Positions 35,397-45,033 of a stretch of DNA of 64,000 nucleotides are shown here, piece after piece. A program made the translations under genes and the position numbers. The notes beneath the pieces were generated by a model. That model searched no databases. It was not told the DNA's origin and saw nothing but the letters and a program-made list of their open reading frames with translations. Positions within the stretch are counted from its first letter, which is position 1; every line of letters begins with the position of its first letter. This stretch comes from Bacteroidales bacterium (GTDB taxonomy: Bacteria; Bacteroidota; Bacteroidia; Bacteroidales; UBA932), in NCBI GenBank assembly GCA_004556005.1, contig SFJA01000003.1, positions 1 through 64,000 on the forward strand. The letters run 5' to 3'.

Positions 35397-37706
35397 ATGA
35401 ATAAACTGCTCAACTGCGCCGCCCTCGCCGCGCTCCTGCCGTTTGCAATATCCTGCGGCACAAGTTCAACCCCAGCCATCGAAAGGAATTCCGCCATAGA
35501 GAAACAGGTGGAGTCCGTGATGTCAAGACTCAGTCTTGAGGATATGATAGGACAGATGATACAGCTTGACATCTCCGTTTTTATGAATGGAGAAGAAGTC
35601 GATTATCAGAAACTTGAACAGTTTATCAAAGAATATCGCATAGGTTCTGTGCTCAATGTTCCCGCCGGCCGCGCCCAGACTCCGCAAAAGCATTCGGAAC
35701 TCATTTCCTTTATCCAGGAAGTTTCAATGAGGGAAATCGGAGTCCCTTGCCTCTACGGTCTGGACCAGAATCACGGAGCGTCCTACACTGCAGGTGCAAC
35801 AATTTTTCCTCAGGAAATAGGCCTTGCAGCCTCTTTTAACCGTGAAAATGCCGTCAAAATGGGCAATATTTGCGCCTACGAGACTCGCGCATCTATGGTC
35901 CCATGGACTTTTAACCCGACTATGGACCTCACTGTCAACCAGTCCTGGCCGAGAGTCTGGGAAAGCTTTGGCGAAGATGTCTTTGTCAATGCTGAGATGG
36001 GCAAGGCACTCGGCAGAGGCTATCAGGGAGACGACCCGAATCATATCGACAGTCTGCACATTGCATCCTGCATCAAGCACTTCATGGCCTACGGAGCCAG
36101 CGTTTCCGGACAGGACAGAACTCCTTCTTCCGTCAACGAAATCGATATGAAAGGCCGCTACTTCGAGCCTTTCCGCGAGTGCCTGCTTGACGGAGCCCTT
36201 TCGCTGATGGTCAACTCGTCGAACAACTGCGGCATTCCTTTCCACGCCGACGGCCACTACCTTACGCAGTGGGTAAAGGAAGATCTCGGCTGGGACGGAA
36301 TGATCATTACCGACTTTAGAGATGTCGATAACCTTTGGCAGAGGGAATATATCGCCGAAGACAAGAAGGACGCAATACGCCTTGCAATCAATGCCGGAAT
36401 AGATATGGTTATGGAACCTTACGATCCCGGTTTCGGCGCGCTCCTCAAGGAACTTGTCGAAGAAGGTGCAGTACCACGCTCAAGGGTAGAGGACGCCTGC
36501 CGCAGAATACTGCGTCTCAAGGCCCGTCTCGGACTCTTCGAAAAGCCTGTCTGGGACTCCGCATCATACGAACTCTTTGCCTGTGAACAGTTCTCCGCCA
36601 CAGCCCTCGAAGCTGCCGTGGAGTCCGAAATCCTGCTCAAGAACAACGGAATACTCCCGCTCAAGGAAGGAAGCAGGATTCTTGTAACAGGGCCTAATTC
36701 CAACTCGATGCGCACGCTCAACGGCGGTTGGTCATATACCTGGCAGGGAAGCGGAGACCCGTATTTCCACGAGCAGTACAACACCATCTACGAGGCTCTC
36801 GTAAACCGTTTCGGCAAGTCCAACGTAATGTTTGAAGAAGCAATCAGCTATTCCGACAATCGCAACGAGTGGCAGGCCGAGACCTGCACAGGCATCTCCA
36901 AAGCCGTTGCAAAGGCCCGTCAGTGCGATGTCATCGTCTGCTGCGTGGGCGAAAACAGCTATTGCGAAACTCCGGGCAATATCACTGACCTCAATCTTTC
37001 CGCAAACCAGAAGATGCTTGTTCGCGAACTTGCTGCTACGGGCAAGCCTCTGGTGCTCGTGCTCAACGAAGGACGCCCTCGCATCATCAGCGACATCGAA
37101 GCTCTTGCCTCAGCCATCGTTGACGTGCTTCTGCCGGGCAATTACGGCGGAGATGCGCTTGCTCTTCTGCTCAGCGGAGACCGTAACTTCAGCGCGCGCC
37201 TGCCATACACCTATCCAAGCCACACAAATGCGCTCGCTAACTATGACTTCCGCCGCTCGCAACAGCTGCCGGGTCAGGGAGGCGTATATAATTACGACGC
37301 AAACGTTGACGTACAGTGGTTCTTCGGCGAAGGCCTCAGCTATACCAGCTTCGAATATTCGGACCTTAAACTCGACAAGCAGAGCTTCGGTCCGGACGAC
37401 GAGCTGAATTTCACCGTTACCGTAAGGAATACCGGCGACCGCGAAGGTTCTGAGGCGGTACTGCTCTTCTCAAGCGACCTCGTCGCCAGCATTTCGCCGG
37501 AGGTGCGCAGACTGAGACAATTCGACAAGATTACCCTCGCACCGGGTGAGAGCCGTGAAGTCAGACTCAGCATTCCTGCTTCTCGGCTGGCGTTTGTCGG
37601 CGCTGACCTCAAGTGGAGAGTCGAGAAAGGCGGATTCCGCTTCTCTGTCGGCACTGAGTCTCTGACAGCGGAATGCACTGCAACCAAAGTCTGGGAGAAC
37701 CGTTAA
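35397..37706 (+). CDS. Glycoside hydrolase family 3, lipoprotein (beta-glucosidase-like)
   Basis: 769 residues with a lipobox (AISC, Cys20). The GH3 N-terminal barrel (about 35-390) contains LYGLDQNHGASYTAGATIFPQEIGLAA and the catalytic nucleophile D306 in MIITDFRD. The GH3 C-terminal sandwich (about 415-640) and a fibronectin-III-like domain (about 680-765, ending FRFSVG) follow. It probably releases glucose or xylose from the non-reducing end of oligosaccharides. It is 11 bp upstream of a GH31; GH3 with GH31 is the pairing used on xyloglucan oligosaccharides. No SusC/SusD pair is present here. Confidence 0.92.
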   Translation: MNKLLNCAALAALLPFAISCGTSSTPAIERNSAIEKQVESVMSRLSLEDMIGQMIQLDISVFMNGEEVDYQKLEQFIKEYRIGSVLNVPAGRAQTPQKHSELISFIQEVSMREIGVPCLYGLDQNHGASYTAGATIFPQEIGLAASFNRENAVKMGNICAYETRASMVPWTFNPTMDLTVNQSWPRVWESFGEDVFVNAEMGKALGRGYQGDDPNHIDSLHIASCIKHFMAYGASVSGQDRTPSSVNEIDMKGRYFEPFRECLLDGALSLMVNSSNNCGIPFHADGHYLTQWVKEDLGWDGMIITDFRDVDNLWQREYIAEDKKDAIRLAINAGIDMVMEPYDPGFGALLKELVEEGAVPRSRVEDACRRILRLKARLGLFEKPVWDSASYELFACEQFSATALEAAVESEILLKNNGILPLKEGSRILVTGPNSNSMRTLNGGWSYTWQGSGDPYFHEQYNTIYEALVNRFGKSNVMFEEAISYSDNRNEWQAETCTGISKAVAKARQCDVIVCCVGENSYCETPGNITDLNLSANQKMLVRELAATGKPLVLVLNEGRPRIISDIEALASAIVDVLLPGNYGGDALALLLSGDRNFSARLPYTYPSHTNALANYDFRRSQQLPGQGGVYNYDANVDVQWFFGEGLSYTSFEYSDLKLDKQSFGPDDELNFTVTVRNTGDREGSEAVLLFSSDLVASISPEVRRLRQFDKITLAPGESREVRLSIPASRLAFVGADLKWRVEKGGFRFSVGTESLTAECTATKVWENR

Positions 37707-37717
37707 GAAGAATCGTC

Positions 37718-40567
37718 ATGAAAAATTTTGCACTGTTTTCTGCAGGCCTCATGCTTGCCTGTGCTGTCGTGTCTTGTGGTAGTTATTCGCTTGATGACAA
37801 GGGAGTTACAATAAGAATCCAGAATCCTGGACAGGATGCTCCCCGCATTGTCAGGCTCGAGCCGGCAGGGGAGGGCATAATACACGTCAGCGCCTCTGCA
37901 CAAAGGCGTATGCCACAGACCAAAAGCCTGGTAGTGCTCCCTCAGGACGCAGTGCCTTTTGATGTCAGCCGAAGCGGAGACACCCTGACTCTCAGCACTT
38001 CAGCCGTTTGCGCATCCGTGCTCCTCTCTACCGGAGAACTCAGTTTCAGCAGCCCTGACGGACAGATGCTCCTTAGGGAACCTTCAGGCGGCGGCAAGAC
38101 CTTCACCCCGGTATCGGCCGACGGCAAGAGTGCCTGGTCATTTACCCAGGTCTTTGAATCTCCTGAGGATGAAGCGTTTTACGGACTCGGTCAGCACCAG
38201 TCGGACGAATTTAATTATAAAGGCAAGAACGAACAGCTCTACCAGTACAACACCAAGGTTTCTGTCCCTTTCCTGCTCTCGAACAAGGGCTACGGCATAC
38301 TGATGGACTCGTATTCGCAAATGCGCTTCGGCAACCCCGAGGACTATAGGCAGCTCCCGCAGGTATTTACCCTCCGCGACAAAAACGGCGTCGAGGGCGG
38401 CCTGACCGGAACCTGGACTCCTGCTCAGGGCGAGCCGCTGGTGCGCACCGAACCCCAGCTTTATTTCGAATTCCTCGTTGCTCCCGGTCTTGACCGTGTT
38501 GTCAATATGCCCGAGGGCTTTGACTGCAACGGCGCGAAGGTGCGTTTCGAAGGGTCAGTGGAAGCCCCTGCGAGCGGAACCTATCAGTTCATCCTCTATT
38601 ACGCAGGTTATACCAGCGTTTCCATAGGAGGCAAAACCGTAGTGCCTGAACGCTGGAGAACGGCCTGGAACCCCAACAGTTATAAGTTCAGCGTGGAACT
38701 CGAGGCGGGAGTGCCGACTGACATTTGCGTTGAATGGGAACCGGACGGATTTGTATCGTATTGTGGATTAAGGGCTTATGATGTCGTGGATCCGCAGCGG
38801 CAGAACCGCCAGACCTGGTGGAGCGAGATGTCGGACCGTATGGACTGGTACTTCATCGCCGGAAACGATATGGACGGAATAATTAGCGGCTACCGCAAAC
38901 TCACGGGCAAGGCTCCGATTATGCCCAAATGGGCGATGGGCTACTGGCAGAGCCGCGAGCGCTACAAGACTTCCACGGAAATGCTCGATGCCCTCAGCGG
39001 ATTCCGCGAGCGCAACATACCGATAGATAACATTGTGCTTGACTGGAGCCACTGGGAGGAAGATGCCTGGGGCAGTCACGAATTTGACCTTGCCCGCTTC
39101 CCTGACCCTAAGGCTATGGTTGACTCAATCCACTCTCTGGGCGGGAGAATGATGATTTCCGTCTGGCCGAAATTCTACGTCACGACCGATCATTACAAAG
39201 AATTTGACCGAAAGGGCTGGATGTACACACGCGCTCTCCAGGATAGCGTAAGGGACTGGATAGGACCGGGTTACCTGTATGGATTCTATGACGCTTACAG
39301 CAAAGATGCACGCCGTCTTTTCTGGCAGCAGATTTACGAACACTACTATCCGCTGGGCATAGATGCCTGGTGGATGGACGCATCCGAGCCAAATATCCGC
39401 GACTGCACCGATATGGAATACCGCAAGGCTCTGTGCGGGCCGACTGCACTCGGCCCTTCGAGCCAGTATTTCAACGCCTATGCACTGATGAACGCCGACG
39501 CAATCTACAATGGGCAGCGTTCTGCGGACCCTGACCGCCGCGTATTCCTGCTTACCAGAAGCGGATTTGCCGGCCTCCAGCGCTACAGCACAGCCACCTG
39601 GAGCGGCGACATCGCAACCCGATGGGAGGACATGAAAGCCCAGATAAGCGCCGGACTCAACTTCTGTATCAGCGGCATACCTTACTGGACCATGGACATA
39701 GGCGGATTCTGCGTCGAAACCCGCTATGTCGAAGCCCAGCAGCTCTTTGACTCCGGTGCGGGGGAAAATTCTGACCTCAAGGAGTGGCGTGAGCTCAATG
39801 CCCGCTGGTTCCAGTTCGGCGCGTTTTGCCCACTTTTCCGCGCGCACGGGCAGTTCCCTTACCGCGAGCCTTGGGAGATTGCTCCCGAAGGTCATCCGGC
39901 CTACGAGTCCATTCTCTACTACATACGCCTGCGCTATGCCCTCCTGCCTTATGTCTATTCGCTTGCAGGCAGGACCTGGCTGGAGGACTATACCATTATG
40001 AGACCTCTCGTAATGGACTTTGCATCAGATGCTTCCGTGCTCGATGTCTCTGACCAGTTCCTCTTTGGACCATCACTTATGGCCTGCCCTGTCTATGAGT
40101 ACGGCGCACGCTCCAGAAAGGTCGTGTTCCCGCAGTGCGAAGGCTGGTATGACTTTTACAGCAACTCCTTCATCACCGGCGGCTGCACTCTCGAGCAGCC
40201 GGCACCTTACGAAAGGATGCCTCTGTATGTGCGTGCCGGTTCCGTTATCCCCGTGGGAGAAGTGATGAACTACACTGACGAAAAGCCGGCCGAGTACATC
40301 AAGTTGCTTGTCTATGCCGGAGCGGACGGAAGTTTCACCCTGTACGAAGACGATTCCATCACATACGCGTACGAGAAAGGGGAGTATAGCACCATACGCT
40401 TTGACTATGACGACAGAGCCCGCCTCCTGCGCATAGCCGAACGCCATGGTTCATATCCTGGAATGCTTGATCAAAGAACTTTCTCAGTCTATTTGATAAC
40501 ACCGGATGGAGTGATCTCGGCTGGAGATATAGTGTACAACGGAAGCGAAGTCAATGTGCAACTATAG
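37718..40567 (+). CDS. Glycoside hydrolase family 31 with PA14 insert (alpha-xylosidase-like)
   Basis: 949 residues with a lipobox (VVSC, about Cys18). The N-terminal galactose-mutarotase-like sandwich is about 30-230, and a PA14 domain (about 250-355: GTYQFILYYAGYTSVSIGG) interrupts it. The GH31 barrel has nucleophile D554 in WWMDASEPN and acid/base D631 in SGDIATRW, followed by distal beta domains. PA14-bearing GH31 enzymes of Bacteroidota and Cellvibrio are alpha-xylosidases acting on xyloglucan oligosaccharides, which is the preferred call; alpha-glucosidase cannot be excluded. It follows the GH3 gene closely and is probably co-transcribed. Confidence 0.9.
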   Translation: MKNFALFSAGLMLACAVVSCGSYSLDDKGVTIRIQNPGQDAPRIVRLEPAGEGIIHVSASAQRRMPQTKSLVVLPQDAVPFDVSRSGDTLTLSTSAVCASVLLSTGELSFSSPDGQMLLREPSGGGKTFTPVSADGKSAWSFTQVFESPEDEAFYGLGQHQSDEFNYKGKNEQLYQYNTKVSVPFLLSNKGYGILMDSYSQMRFGNPEDYRQLPQVFTLRDKNGVEGGLTGTWTPAQGEPLVRTEPQLYFEFLVAPGLDRVVNMPEGFDCNGAKVRFEGSVEAPASGTYQFILYYAGYTSVSIGGKTVVPERWRTAWNPNSYKFSVELEAGVPTDICVEWEPDGFVSYCGLRAYDVVDPQRQNRQTWWSEMSDRMDWYFIAGNDMDGIISGYRKLTGKAPIMPKWAMGYWQSRERYKTSTEMLDALSGFRERNIPIDNIVLDWSHWEEDAWGSHEFDLARFPDPKAMVDSIHSLGGRMMISVWPKFYVTTDHYKEFDRKGWMYTRALQDSVRDWIGPGYLYGFYDAYSKDARRLFWQQIYEHYYPLGIDAWWMDASEPNIRDCTDMEYRKALCGPTALGPSSQYFNAYALMNADAIYNGQRSADPDRRVFLLTRSGFAGLQRYSTATWSGDIATRWEDMKAQISAGLNFCISGIPYWTMDIGGFCVETRYVEAQQLFDSGAGENSDLKEWRELNARWFQFGAFCPLFRAHGQFPYREPWEIAPEGHPAYESILYYIRLRYALLPYVYSLAGRTWLEDYTIMRPLVMDFASDASVLDVSDQFLFGPSLMACPVYEYGARSRKVVFPQCEGWYDFYSNSFITGGCTLEQPAPYERMPLYVRAGSVIPVGEVMNYTDEKPAEYIKLLVYAGADGSFTLYEDDSITYAYEKGEYSTIRFDYDDRARLLRIAERHGSYPGMLDQRTFSVYLITPDGVISAGDIVYNGSEVNVQL

Positions 40568-40618
40568 TCAGCGAGGCTTCTGGCGCCGTTGCGGGCTCAG
40601 TGCCGCTGCCGTGAACCA

Positions 40619-41743
40619 TTACTGCTTCAGATAAGCGAACTTGCTGTGTGACAGGGTAATGCTGTCAATGGCGGCAGCTACCCTGTCTGGGCTCAGCTTA
40701 AATCTTACATAAGAATGAGGCCCTTGAGGGTCTTCCTGCCAGCCGTTTGAGCCTGTGCTGTCCTCTGCAAACGTAATCCGTCCCCGACATAGCTCAAAAT
40801 ACGGATCGGCCCCGCAAATTGCTATCAGCACTGCCGTTCCGTCCCAGCTGTTGTGCCCCGATTCGAGCTCTCCGTACTTCAGTGATCCTGCATAGGCATC
40901 CACGACTGGATTTCCGCTGCACTCGCCTTCGTACCTTGCCGCCTCTTCAATCAGCCGCCTGCCGGTCCACACCCGCTCGCCGATCTCGAAGCCGCTGAAA
41001 ATCACATTTCCCGGCCACTCGCTGCAAACCAGCCGCGCCGCAGGCAGGTCAAGTTTAAGGTTAAATTCTTCCCCGCCCGGAAATGCTCCGGCCATCGACA
41101 CCAGCCTGACTACCTTCCTTGCCACCAGTTCCCTCCCCGGCAGAGGAGAATTGCCATCCGGACCGCTTGTCAGCAAAGCGGCGAGGTTACTGTAAAAGCC
41201 GATGGAGCAGATTGTTACGCTGCGGTCTGCCTGCCTCGAGAGAATCTTTCTATACAGTTTTACTGCGTTTTCCGTTTCTGCTCCCGCGGCCCTCGCTCCG
41301 GCGCAACCGGGAAAATGTCCGTAGTTGATGCAAAGCGAATCGGGCCAGTGCAGGTCCTCCTGCCAGCAAGTCATAGAAGGCGCCTCGGAAACGCTTGAGT
41401 ATCCCTCTTCGGGAGCCCCTGTAGGCATATCTGCGTGCCCGTACCAGGCGTTGAGTATCTTGATGCAAGGAACAACCCTCTCGTCCCTGTTGCAGGAAAT
41501 GGTGGCAAGCACATCCACCTTACCCTGCTCCTCGAGGGCATACATAAGCGCAAAGGCACCGACATCATCGTAATCAGGTCCAAGGTCAGTGTCCAGAATC
41601 AGTTTTACCGCTGATGCCTTGCCTTCCCCGATATGTGAACAGGAATTGCTTGCACAACAGACAACGGCAAGCATTAATGATACTGAAAGTGAAGCTGCAT
41701 TCAATGAATGACAGGCTTTAATCCGCAAATTGTTTATCTGCAT
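40619..41743 (-). CDS. Secreted nucleoside hydrolase (IU-nuc-hydro family)
   Basis: 374 residues. The calcium-binding signature DTDLGPDYDD (51-60) defines the inosine/uridine-type nucleoside hydrolase fold. Further ligands are likely in YGELESGHNSWDGTAVLIAI near 290-310, with the DG...D pattern at the C-terminus. The first ~35 residues form a signal peptide with several cysteines (VVCCASNSC), possibly a lipoprotein signal. An exported enzyme could scavenge bases and ribose from nucleosides. Many Bacteroidota relatives are DUF1593-like or of unknown substrate. It is convergent with GH31 and alone on its strand. Confidence 0.88.
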   Translation of the reverse strand: MQINNLRIKACHSLNAASLSVSLMLAVVCCASNSCSHIGEGKASAVKLILDTDLGPDYDDVGAFALMYALEEQGKVDVLATISCNRDERVVPCIKILNAWYGHADMPTGAPEEGYSSVSEAPSMTCWQEDLHWPDSLCINYGHFPGCAGARAAGAETENAVKLYRKILSRQADRSVTICSIGFYSNLAALLTSGPDGNSPLPGRELVARKVVRLVSMAGAFPGGEEFNLKLDLPAARLVCSEWPGNVIFSGFEIGERVWTGRRLIEEAARYEGECSGNPVVDAYAGSLKYGELESGHNSWDGTAVLIAICGADPYFELCRGRITFAEDSTGSNGWQEDPQGPHSYVRFKLSPDRVAAAIDSITLSHSKFAYLKQ

Positions 41744-41813
41744 TGGTTCTTGCTGCTTTAGTAATCCTCAAAAATAAACTGCTCTGAGGCAACTTATTAT
41801 TTTCATATTACTT

Positions 41814-41862
41814 AATAAAGAATCAGGGACTCCCGATGATTGGAAATCCCTGATTCTTTATT
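41814..41862. terminator. Strong bidirectional terminator hairpin
   Basis: A perfect 16-bp inverted repeat, AATAAAGAATCAGGGA (41814-41829) and TCCCTGATTCTTTATT (41847-41862), with T- and A-rich arms on both sides. On the minus strand it immediately follows tRNA-Pro, ending the rpsT/tRNA unit. Confidence 0.85.
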
Positions 41863-41863
41863 G

Positions 41864-41937
41864 TCGGGATGATCCGACTCGAACGGACGACCCCCACGTC
41901 CCGAACGTGGTGCGCTAGCCAACTGCGCTACATCCCG
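41864..41937 (-). tRNA. tRNA-Pro (anticodon CGG)
   Basis: A full cloverleaf on the minus strand: acceptor CGGGATG pairs with CATCCCG, and the D-arm has AGTTGGCTAG. The anticodon stem CCACG/CGTGG encloses TTCGGGA (anticodon CGG), and the T-loop is TTCGAGT. The discriminator is A; CCA is not encoded. It reads CCG codons. It lies 46 bp after rpsT. Confidence 0.96.
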
Positions 41938-41983
41938 ATAAAAAAGACGCGAGGCAATCGCGTCCCTTTATTTTCTGGCTAAA

Positions 41984-42238
41984 CTATGACAGTTTATTGA
42001 TGTAAACCTGAATGCCGCTCTTGAGGTTGGCTGCCTTGTTCTTGTGGATAAGACCAATCTTGGCGAGCTTGTCAATCATTGCGAACACCTTTGGAGCATT
42101 CTTTTCTGCCTCTGCTTTGTCCGTAGTGTTACGGATGTCGCGAATGGCGTTTCTTGTGGTTCTTGCATAATATCTGTTATGCAATCTGTGCCTCTCGTTT
42201 TGGCGATCGGCTTTTTTAGCTGAAGCTGTATTTGCCAT
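41984..42238 (-). CDS. rpsT: 30S ribosomal protein S20
   Basis: An 84-residue basic protein that binds 16S rRNA early in 30S assembly. The sequence MANTASAKKADRQNERHRLHN..., with helices rich in Arg and Lys and a closing INKLS, is typical of S20 in Bacteroidota. It lies between tRNA-Glu (20 bp upstream) and tRNA-Pro, so the three may share the tRNA-Glu promoter. Confidence 0.96.
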   Translation of the reverse strand: MANTASAKKADRQNERHRLHNRYYARTTRNAIRDIRNTTDKAEAEKNAPKVFAMIDKLAKIGLIHKNKAANLKSGIQVYINKLS

Positions 42239-42258
42239 TGTTTTACTTTTTTAATATT

Positions 42259-42333
42259 TGGTAGTGGGTAGGAGAATCGAACTCCTATTGCAAGAATGAA
42301 AATCTTGAGTACTAGCCGTTATACGAACCCACC
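42259..42333 (-). tRNA. tRNA-Glu (anticodon TTC)
   Basis: On the minus strand the acceptor GGTGGGT pairs with ACCCACT (first pair G.U). The anticodon stem CAAGA/TCTTG encloses TTTTCAT (anticodon TTC), and the T-arm is AGGAG TTCGATT CTCCT. A73 is followed by an encoded CCA, unlike the other two tRNAs in the window. Confidence 0.96.
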
Positions 42334-42371
42334 AGCTCATCCCTATTCCAGAGGACTGGCATTAGGGATTG

Positions 42372-42402
42372 CAAAGATATGCATTAATTTTGAGTTTCAC
42401 AA
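42372..42402 (-). promoter_or_regulatory. Promoter of the tRNA-Glu/rpsT/tRNA-Pro unit
   Basis: Minus-strand TTG (42402-42400), a 20-base spacer and TATCTTTG (42379-42372) form a full Bacteroidota promoter 38 bases before tRNA-Glu. It lies just after the guaA stop, giving the tRNA unit its own transcription. Confidence 0.8.
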
Positions 42403-42426
42403 CAATATTCTGAATTTTTTAGGAAA

Positions 42427-43947
42427 TTATTCCCATTCTATTGTTGCAGGCGGTTTGGAGGAGATGTCGTAACATACTCTGTTGACCCCCTTGACCTTGT
42501 TGATTATATTGTTGCTTACCTCACTCAGGAATGCCCTCGGAAGATCTGCCCAGTCTGCCGTCATCGCATCGGTGCTGGTAACTGCGCGAAGTACCACAGG
42601 ATGTTCGTAGGTGCGCTCGTCTCCCATAACGCCCACAGTCCTGGTAGGCAGCAGAATGGCTCCTGCCTGCCATACCTGGTCATAGAGCTTCCAGTCCCTG
42701 AGCGCCTGGATGAAGATATGGTCAGCCTCCTGAAGTATGTGAACCTTTTCCGGTGTGACTTCTCCAAGTATGCGCACGGCAAGTCCCGGACCCGGGAAAG
42801 GATGCCTGCTGATCAGGTTTTCCGGAATGCCCATCTGCCTGCCCACGCGCCTTACTTCGTCCTTGAACAGCCATTTGAGAGGCTCGCAGAGCTGCAGATG
42901 CATCTTTTCTGGCAGTCCGCCCACGTTGTGGTGGCTCTTGATGACTTTTCCCGTGATGTTCAGGCTCTCTATGCGGTCAGGATAAATTGTTCCCTGGGCA
43001 AGCCATTTGGCATCCTCGATCTTCTGAGCTTCGCTGTTAAATACTTCCACGAAGAGTCTTCCTATGATCTTGCGCTTCTGCTCCGGGTCGGTTACACCTT
43101 CCAGTTCCTTGAAGAACAGCGGGCTTGCGTCAACGCCTATGACGTTGAGTCCCAGCACCTCATAGTCCTTCATCACGTCTTCAAATTCGTTCTTCCTGAG
43201 TAGTCCATGGTTTACGAAAATGCAGGTGAGATTGGAGCCTATAGCCTTGTTTAGCAGAACCGCGGTAACCGTGCTGTCAACGCCTCCGCTCAGTCCCAGG
43301 ATGACCCTGTCGCTTCCGAGCTGCTGCTTGAGCTCTGCCACGGTGCTGTCAACGAATGACTGCGCGCTCCACTCGCAGCGACTGCCGCAAATTCCGACAA
43401 CGAAGTTCTCGAGGAGCTTGAGTCCGCATTCGGTGTGGAATACCTCCGGATGGAACTGCACTCCCCAGACCTTTTCGCTGCAGGACTGAAATGCTGCGTT
43501 GCGTACAGAAGAAGTCGAGGCGATTGTGCGGTATCCTTCAGGGATGGCGGTAATGGAGTCGCCGTGGCTCATCCAGACAACGGAACCGTCGCTGATGCCG
43601 TCAAACAGAGGGTTGCCCTCTTCGATGTTGCTCAGATGTGCGCGGCCGTATTCTCTTGTTCCTGCCGATTCGACCTTTCCTCCATACCTGTAACTTATAA
43701 GCTGCGCACCGTAGCAGATGCCCAGTACCGGATATTTTCCGATTATGCCCGAAAGGTCGGGCTGGAATGAGTCCGGGTCATAAACGCTCAACGGAGAGCC
43801 GCTGAGGATAACACCGATGACATCAGGGTCATCCTGCGGAAACCTGTTGTAGGGTACAATCTCACAAAATGTGTTCAACTCCCTGACCCTGCGGCCGATA
43901 AGCTGCGTGGTCTGGGATCCGAAGTTGAGGATGATGATTTTCTGCAT
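42427..43947 (-). CDS. guaA: GMP synthase (glutamine-hydrolysing)
   Basis: A 506-residue enzyme converting XMP to GMP. The N-terminal class I glutamine amidotransferase domain (1-185) has nucleophile C78 in [10 protein letters not shown] and the HPE triad part in [11 protein letters not shown]. The ATP pyrophosphatase domain has [10 protein letters not shown] (P-loop), and the C-terminal dimerisation domain ends KPPATIEWE, the usual GuaA end. It lies 25 bp downstream of the M23/LysM gene on the minus strand and 94 bp upstream of tRNA-Glu. Confidence 0.97.
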   Translation of the reverse strand: MQKIIILNFGSQTTQLIGRRVRELNTFCEIVPYNRFPQDDPDVIGVILSGSPLSVYDPDSFQPDLSGIIGKYPVLGICYGAQLISYRYGGKVESAGTREYGRAHLSNIEEGNPLFDGISDGSVVWMSHGDSITAIPEGYRTIASTSSVRNAAFQSCSEKVWGVQFHPEVFHTECGLKLLENFVVGICGSRCEWSAQSFVDSTVAELKQQLGSDRVILGLSGGVDSTVTAVLLNKAIGSNLTCIFVNHGLLRKNEFEDVMKDYEVLGLNVIGVDASPLFFKELEGVTDPEQKRKIIGRLFVEVFNSEAQKIEDAKWLAQGTIYPDRIESLNITGKVIKSHHNVGGLPEKMHLQLCEPLKWLFKDEVRRVGRQMGIPENLISRHPFPGPGLAVRILGEVTPEKVHILQEADHIFIQALRDWKLYDQVWQAGAILLPTRTVGVMGDERTYEHPVVLRAVTSTDAMTADWADLPRAFLSEVSNNIINKVKGVNRVCYDISSKPPATIEWE

Positions 43948-43972
43948 CTTGAGTATTGTTGGTTTGAATGTG

Positions 43973-45007
43973 TCAGTTCACCCTGATCTTCTGGCCTATG
44001 CTCAGGCGGTCAGGATTGATTTTCGGATTGAGCTTGCGAAGAGTGTTAATGGACTTTCCGTACTTAACCGCAATATGTGACAGGGTCTCTCCGGAACGCA
44101 CTGTATGCCAGCGCATTGCTGCCCTTTCAGCTTCCCTGCGCTTCTCTTCTTCAAGTATCTTTTCGTCTCCTCCGTAAACGTCCTCTTCCTCTTCTATGGA
44201 CTCAGGGACATAACGCGAACTCGGGTCGAGATAAGTCCTTTTGAGGACAAATACACTTTTTCTTACGCTTCCTGCCTCATAGTCTGCAAGCCATTCAGGA
44301 TCAAATGCAAATCCGTTGAATCGCGTCTCGAAATGCAGGTGCGGGCCCGTAGAGCGTCCCGTCGAGCCGCCAAGTCCTATGACGTCTCCCGCGTGTACCC
44401 ATTGGTTGGGAGTGACATCCACTCTCGAGAGGTGTCCGTAAAATGTCTCAAGCCCGTTAGCATGCCTGATAATCACAAGGTTGCCGTATCCTTTGGTCTT
44501 CATTGCGCACCTTACCTTGCCGTCAAGCGCTGCCTTTACGGGAGTCCCCGTCGGGTAAGGCAGGTCAACTCCCTGGTGTCTGCGGCGGTGCCTGTAGCCG
44601 AATTTGGAAAAAACCTTGCCCTGGTATGGACATACCCAATGGCTTACAGAGTCTTCGATCACTATCGTGTTGCGCAACGGCAACTCCGAGATGGGCATAT
44701 CATAAGGATTGATCTTTTCATTGTCCCATTTGGCCGTAAACACGTCATCTTTTTCCAAAATCGAAAGATTGCGTATGTAGTACCAGGTGTTGTCGTCGCA
44801 AATGACCACCTGGACGCGTCCGTCTCCAATGTCCAGGGTGTCGATTGCGGCTCCCTTGCCCTTGGTAAAGTTTATTGCTCCGCCCTTTTCTTCGATTGCG
44901 GTGCGCGTAGTATCCTGTAAACTTGCTTTCCGCGTGGTATCCCGCTGTGCATTTGCGCTCAAGGTCAGCGTGGCAAAGGCAAGTAATGCTGTCAGTATCT
45001 TCTTCAT
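43973..45007 (-). CDS. M23 peptidase with C-terminal LysM domain
   Basis: 344 residues: signal peptide (ending LSANAQ, about 20), a central M23 (LytM) endopeptidase domain with zinc ligands in HQGVDLP (HxxxD) and GPHLHFE, plus YGHL, all intact. Then come a charged linker with EEEE and KRREAERAA, and a LysM domain (about 298-344, [29 protein letters not shown]). It should cleave peptidoglycan cross-links while bound through LysM. It sits between guaA and a phosphohexomutase gene. Compare the degenerate LytM protein at 47.4 kb. Confidence 0.92.
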   Translation of the reverse strand: MKKILTALLAFATLTLSANAQRDTTRKASLQDTTRTAIEEKGGAINFTKGKGAAIDTLDIGDGRVQVVICDDNTWYYIRNLSILEKDDVFTAKWDNEKINPYDMPISELPLRNTIVIEDSVSHWVCPYQGKVFSKFGYRHRRRHQGVDLPYPTGTPVKAALDGKVRCAMKTKGYGNLVIIRHANGLETFYGHLSRVDVTPNQWVHAGDVIGLGGSTGRSTGPHLHFETRFNGFAFDPEWLADYEAGSVRKSVFVLKRTYLDPSSRYVPESIEEEEDVYGGDEKILEEEKRREAERAAMRWHTVRSGETLSHIAVKYGKSINTLRKLNPKINPDRLSIGQKIRVN

Positions 45008-45033
45008 CAGGTTCAGTACACTCTATCTCTTCA

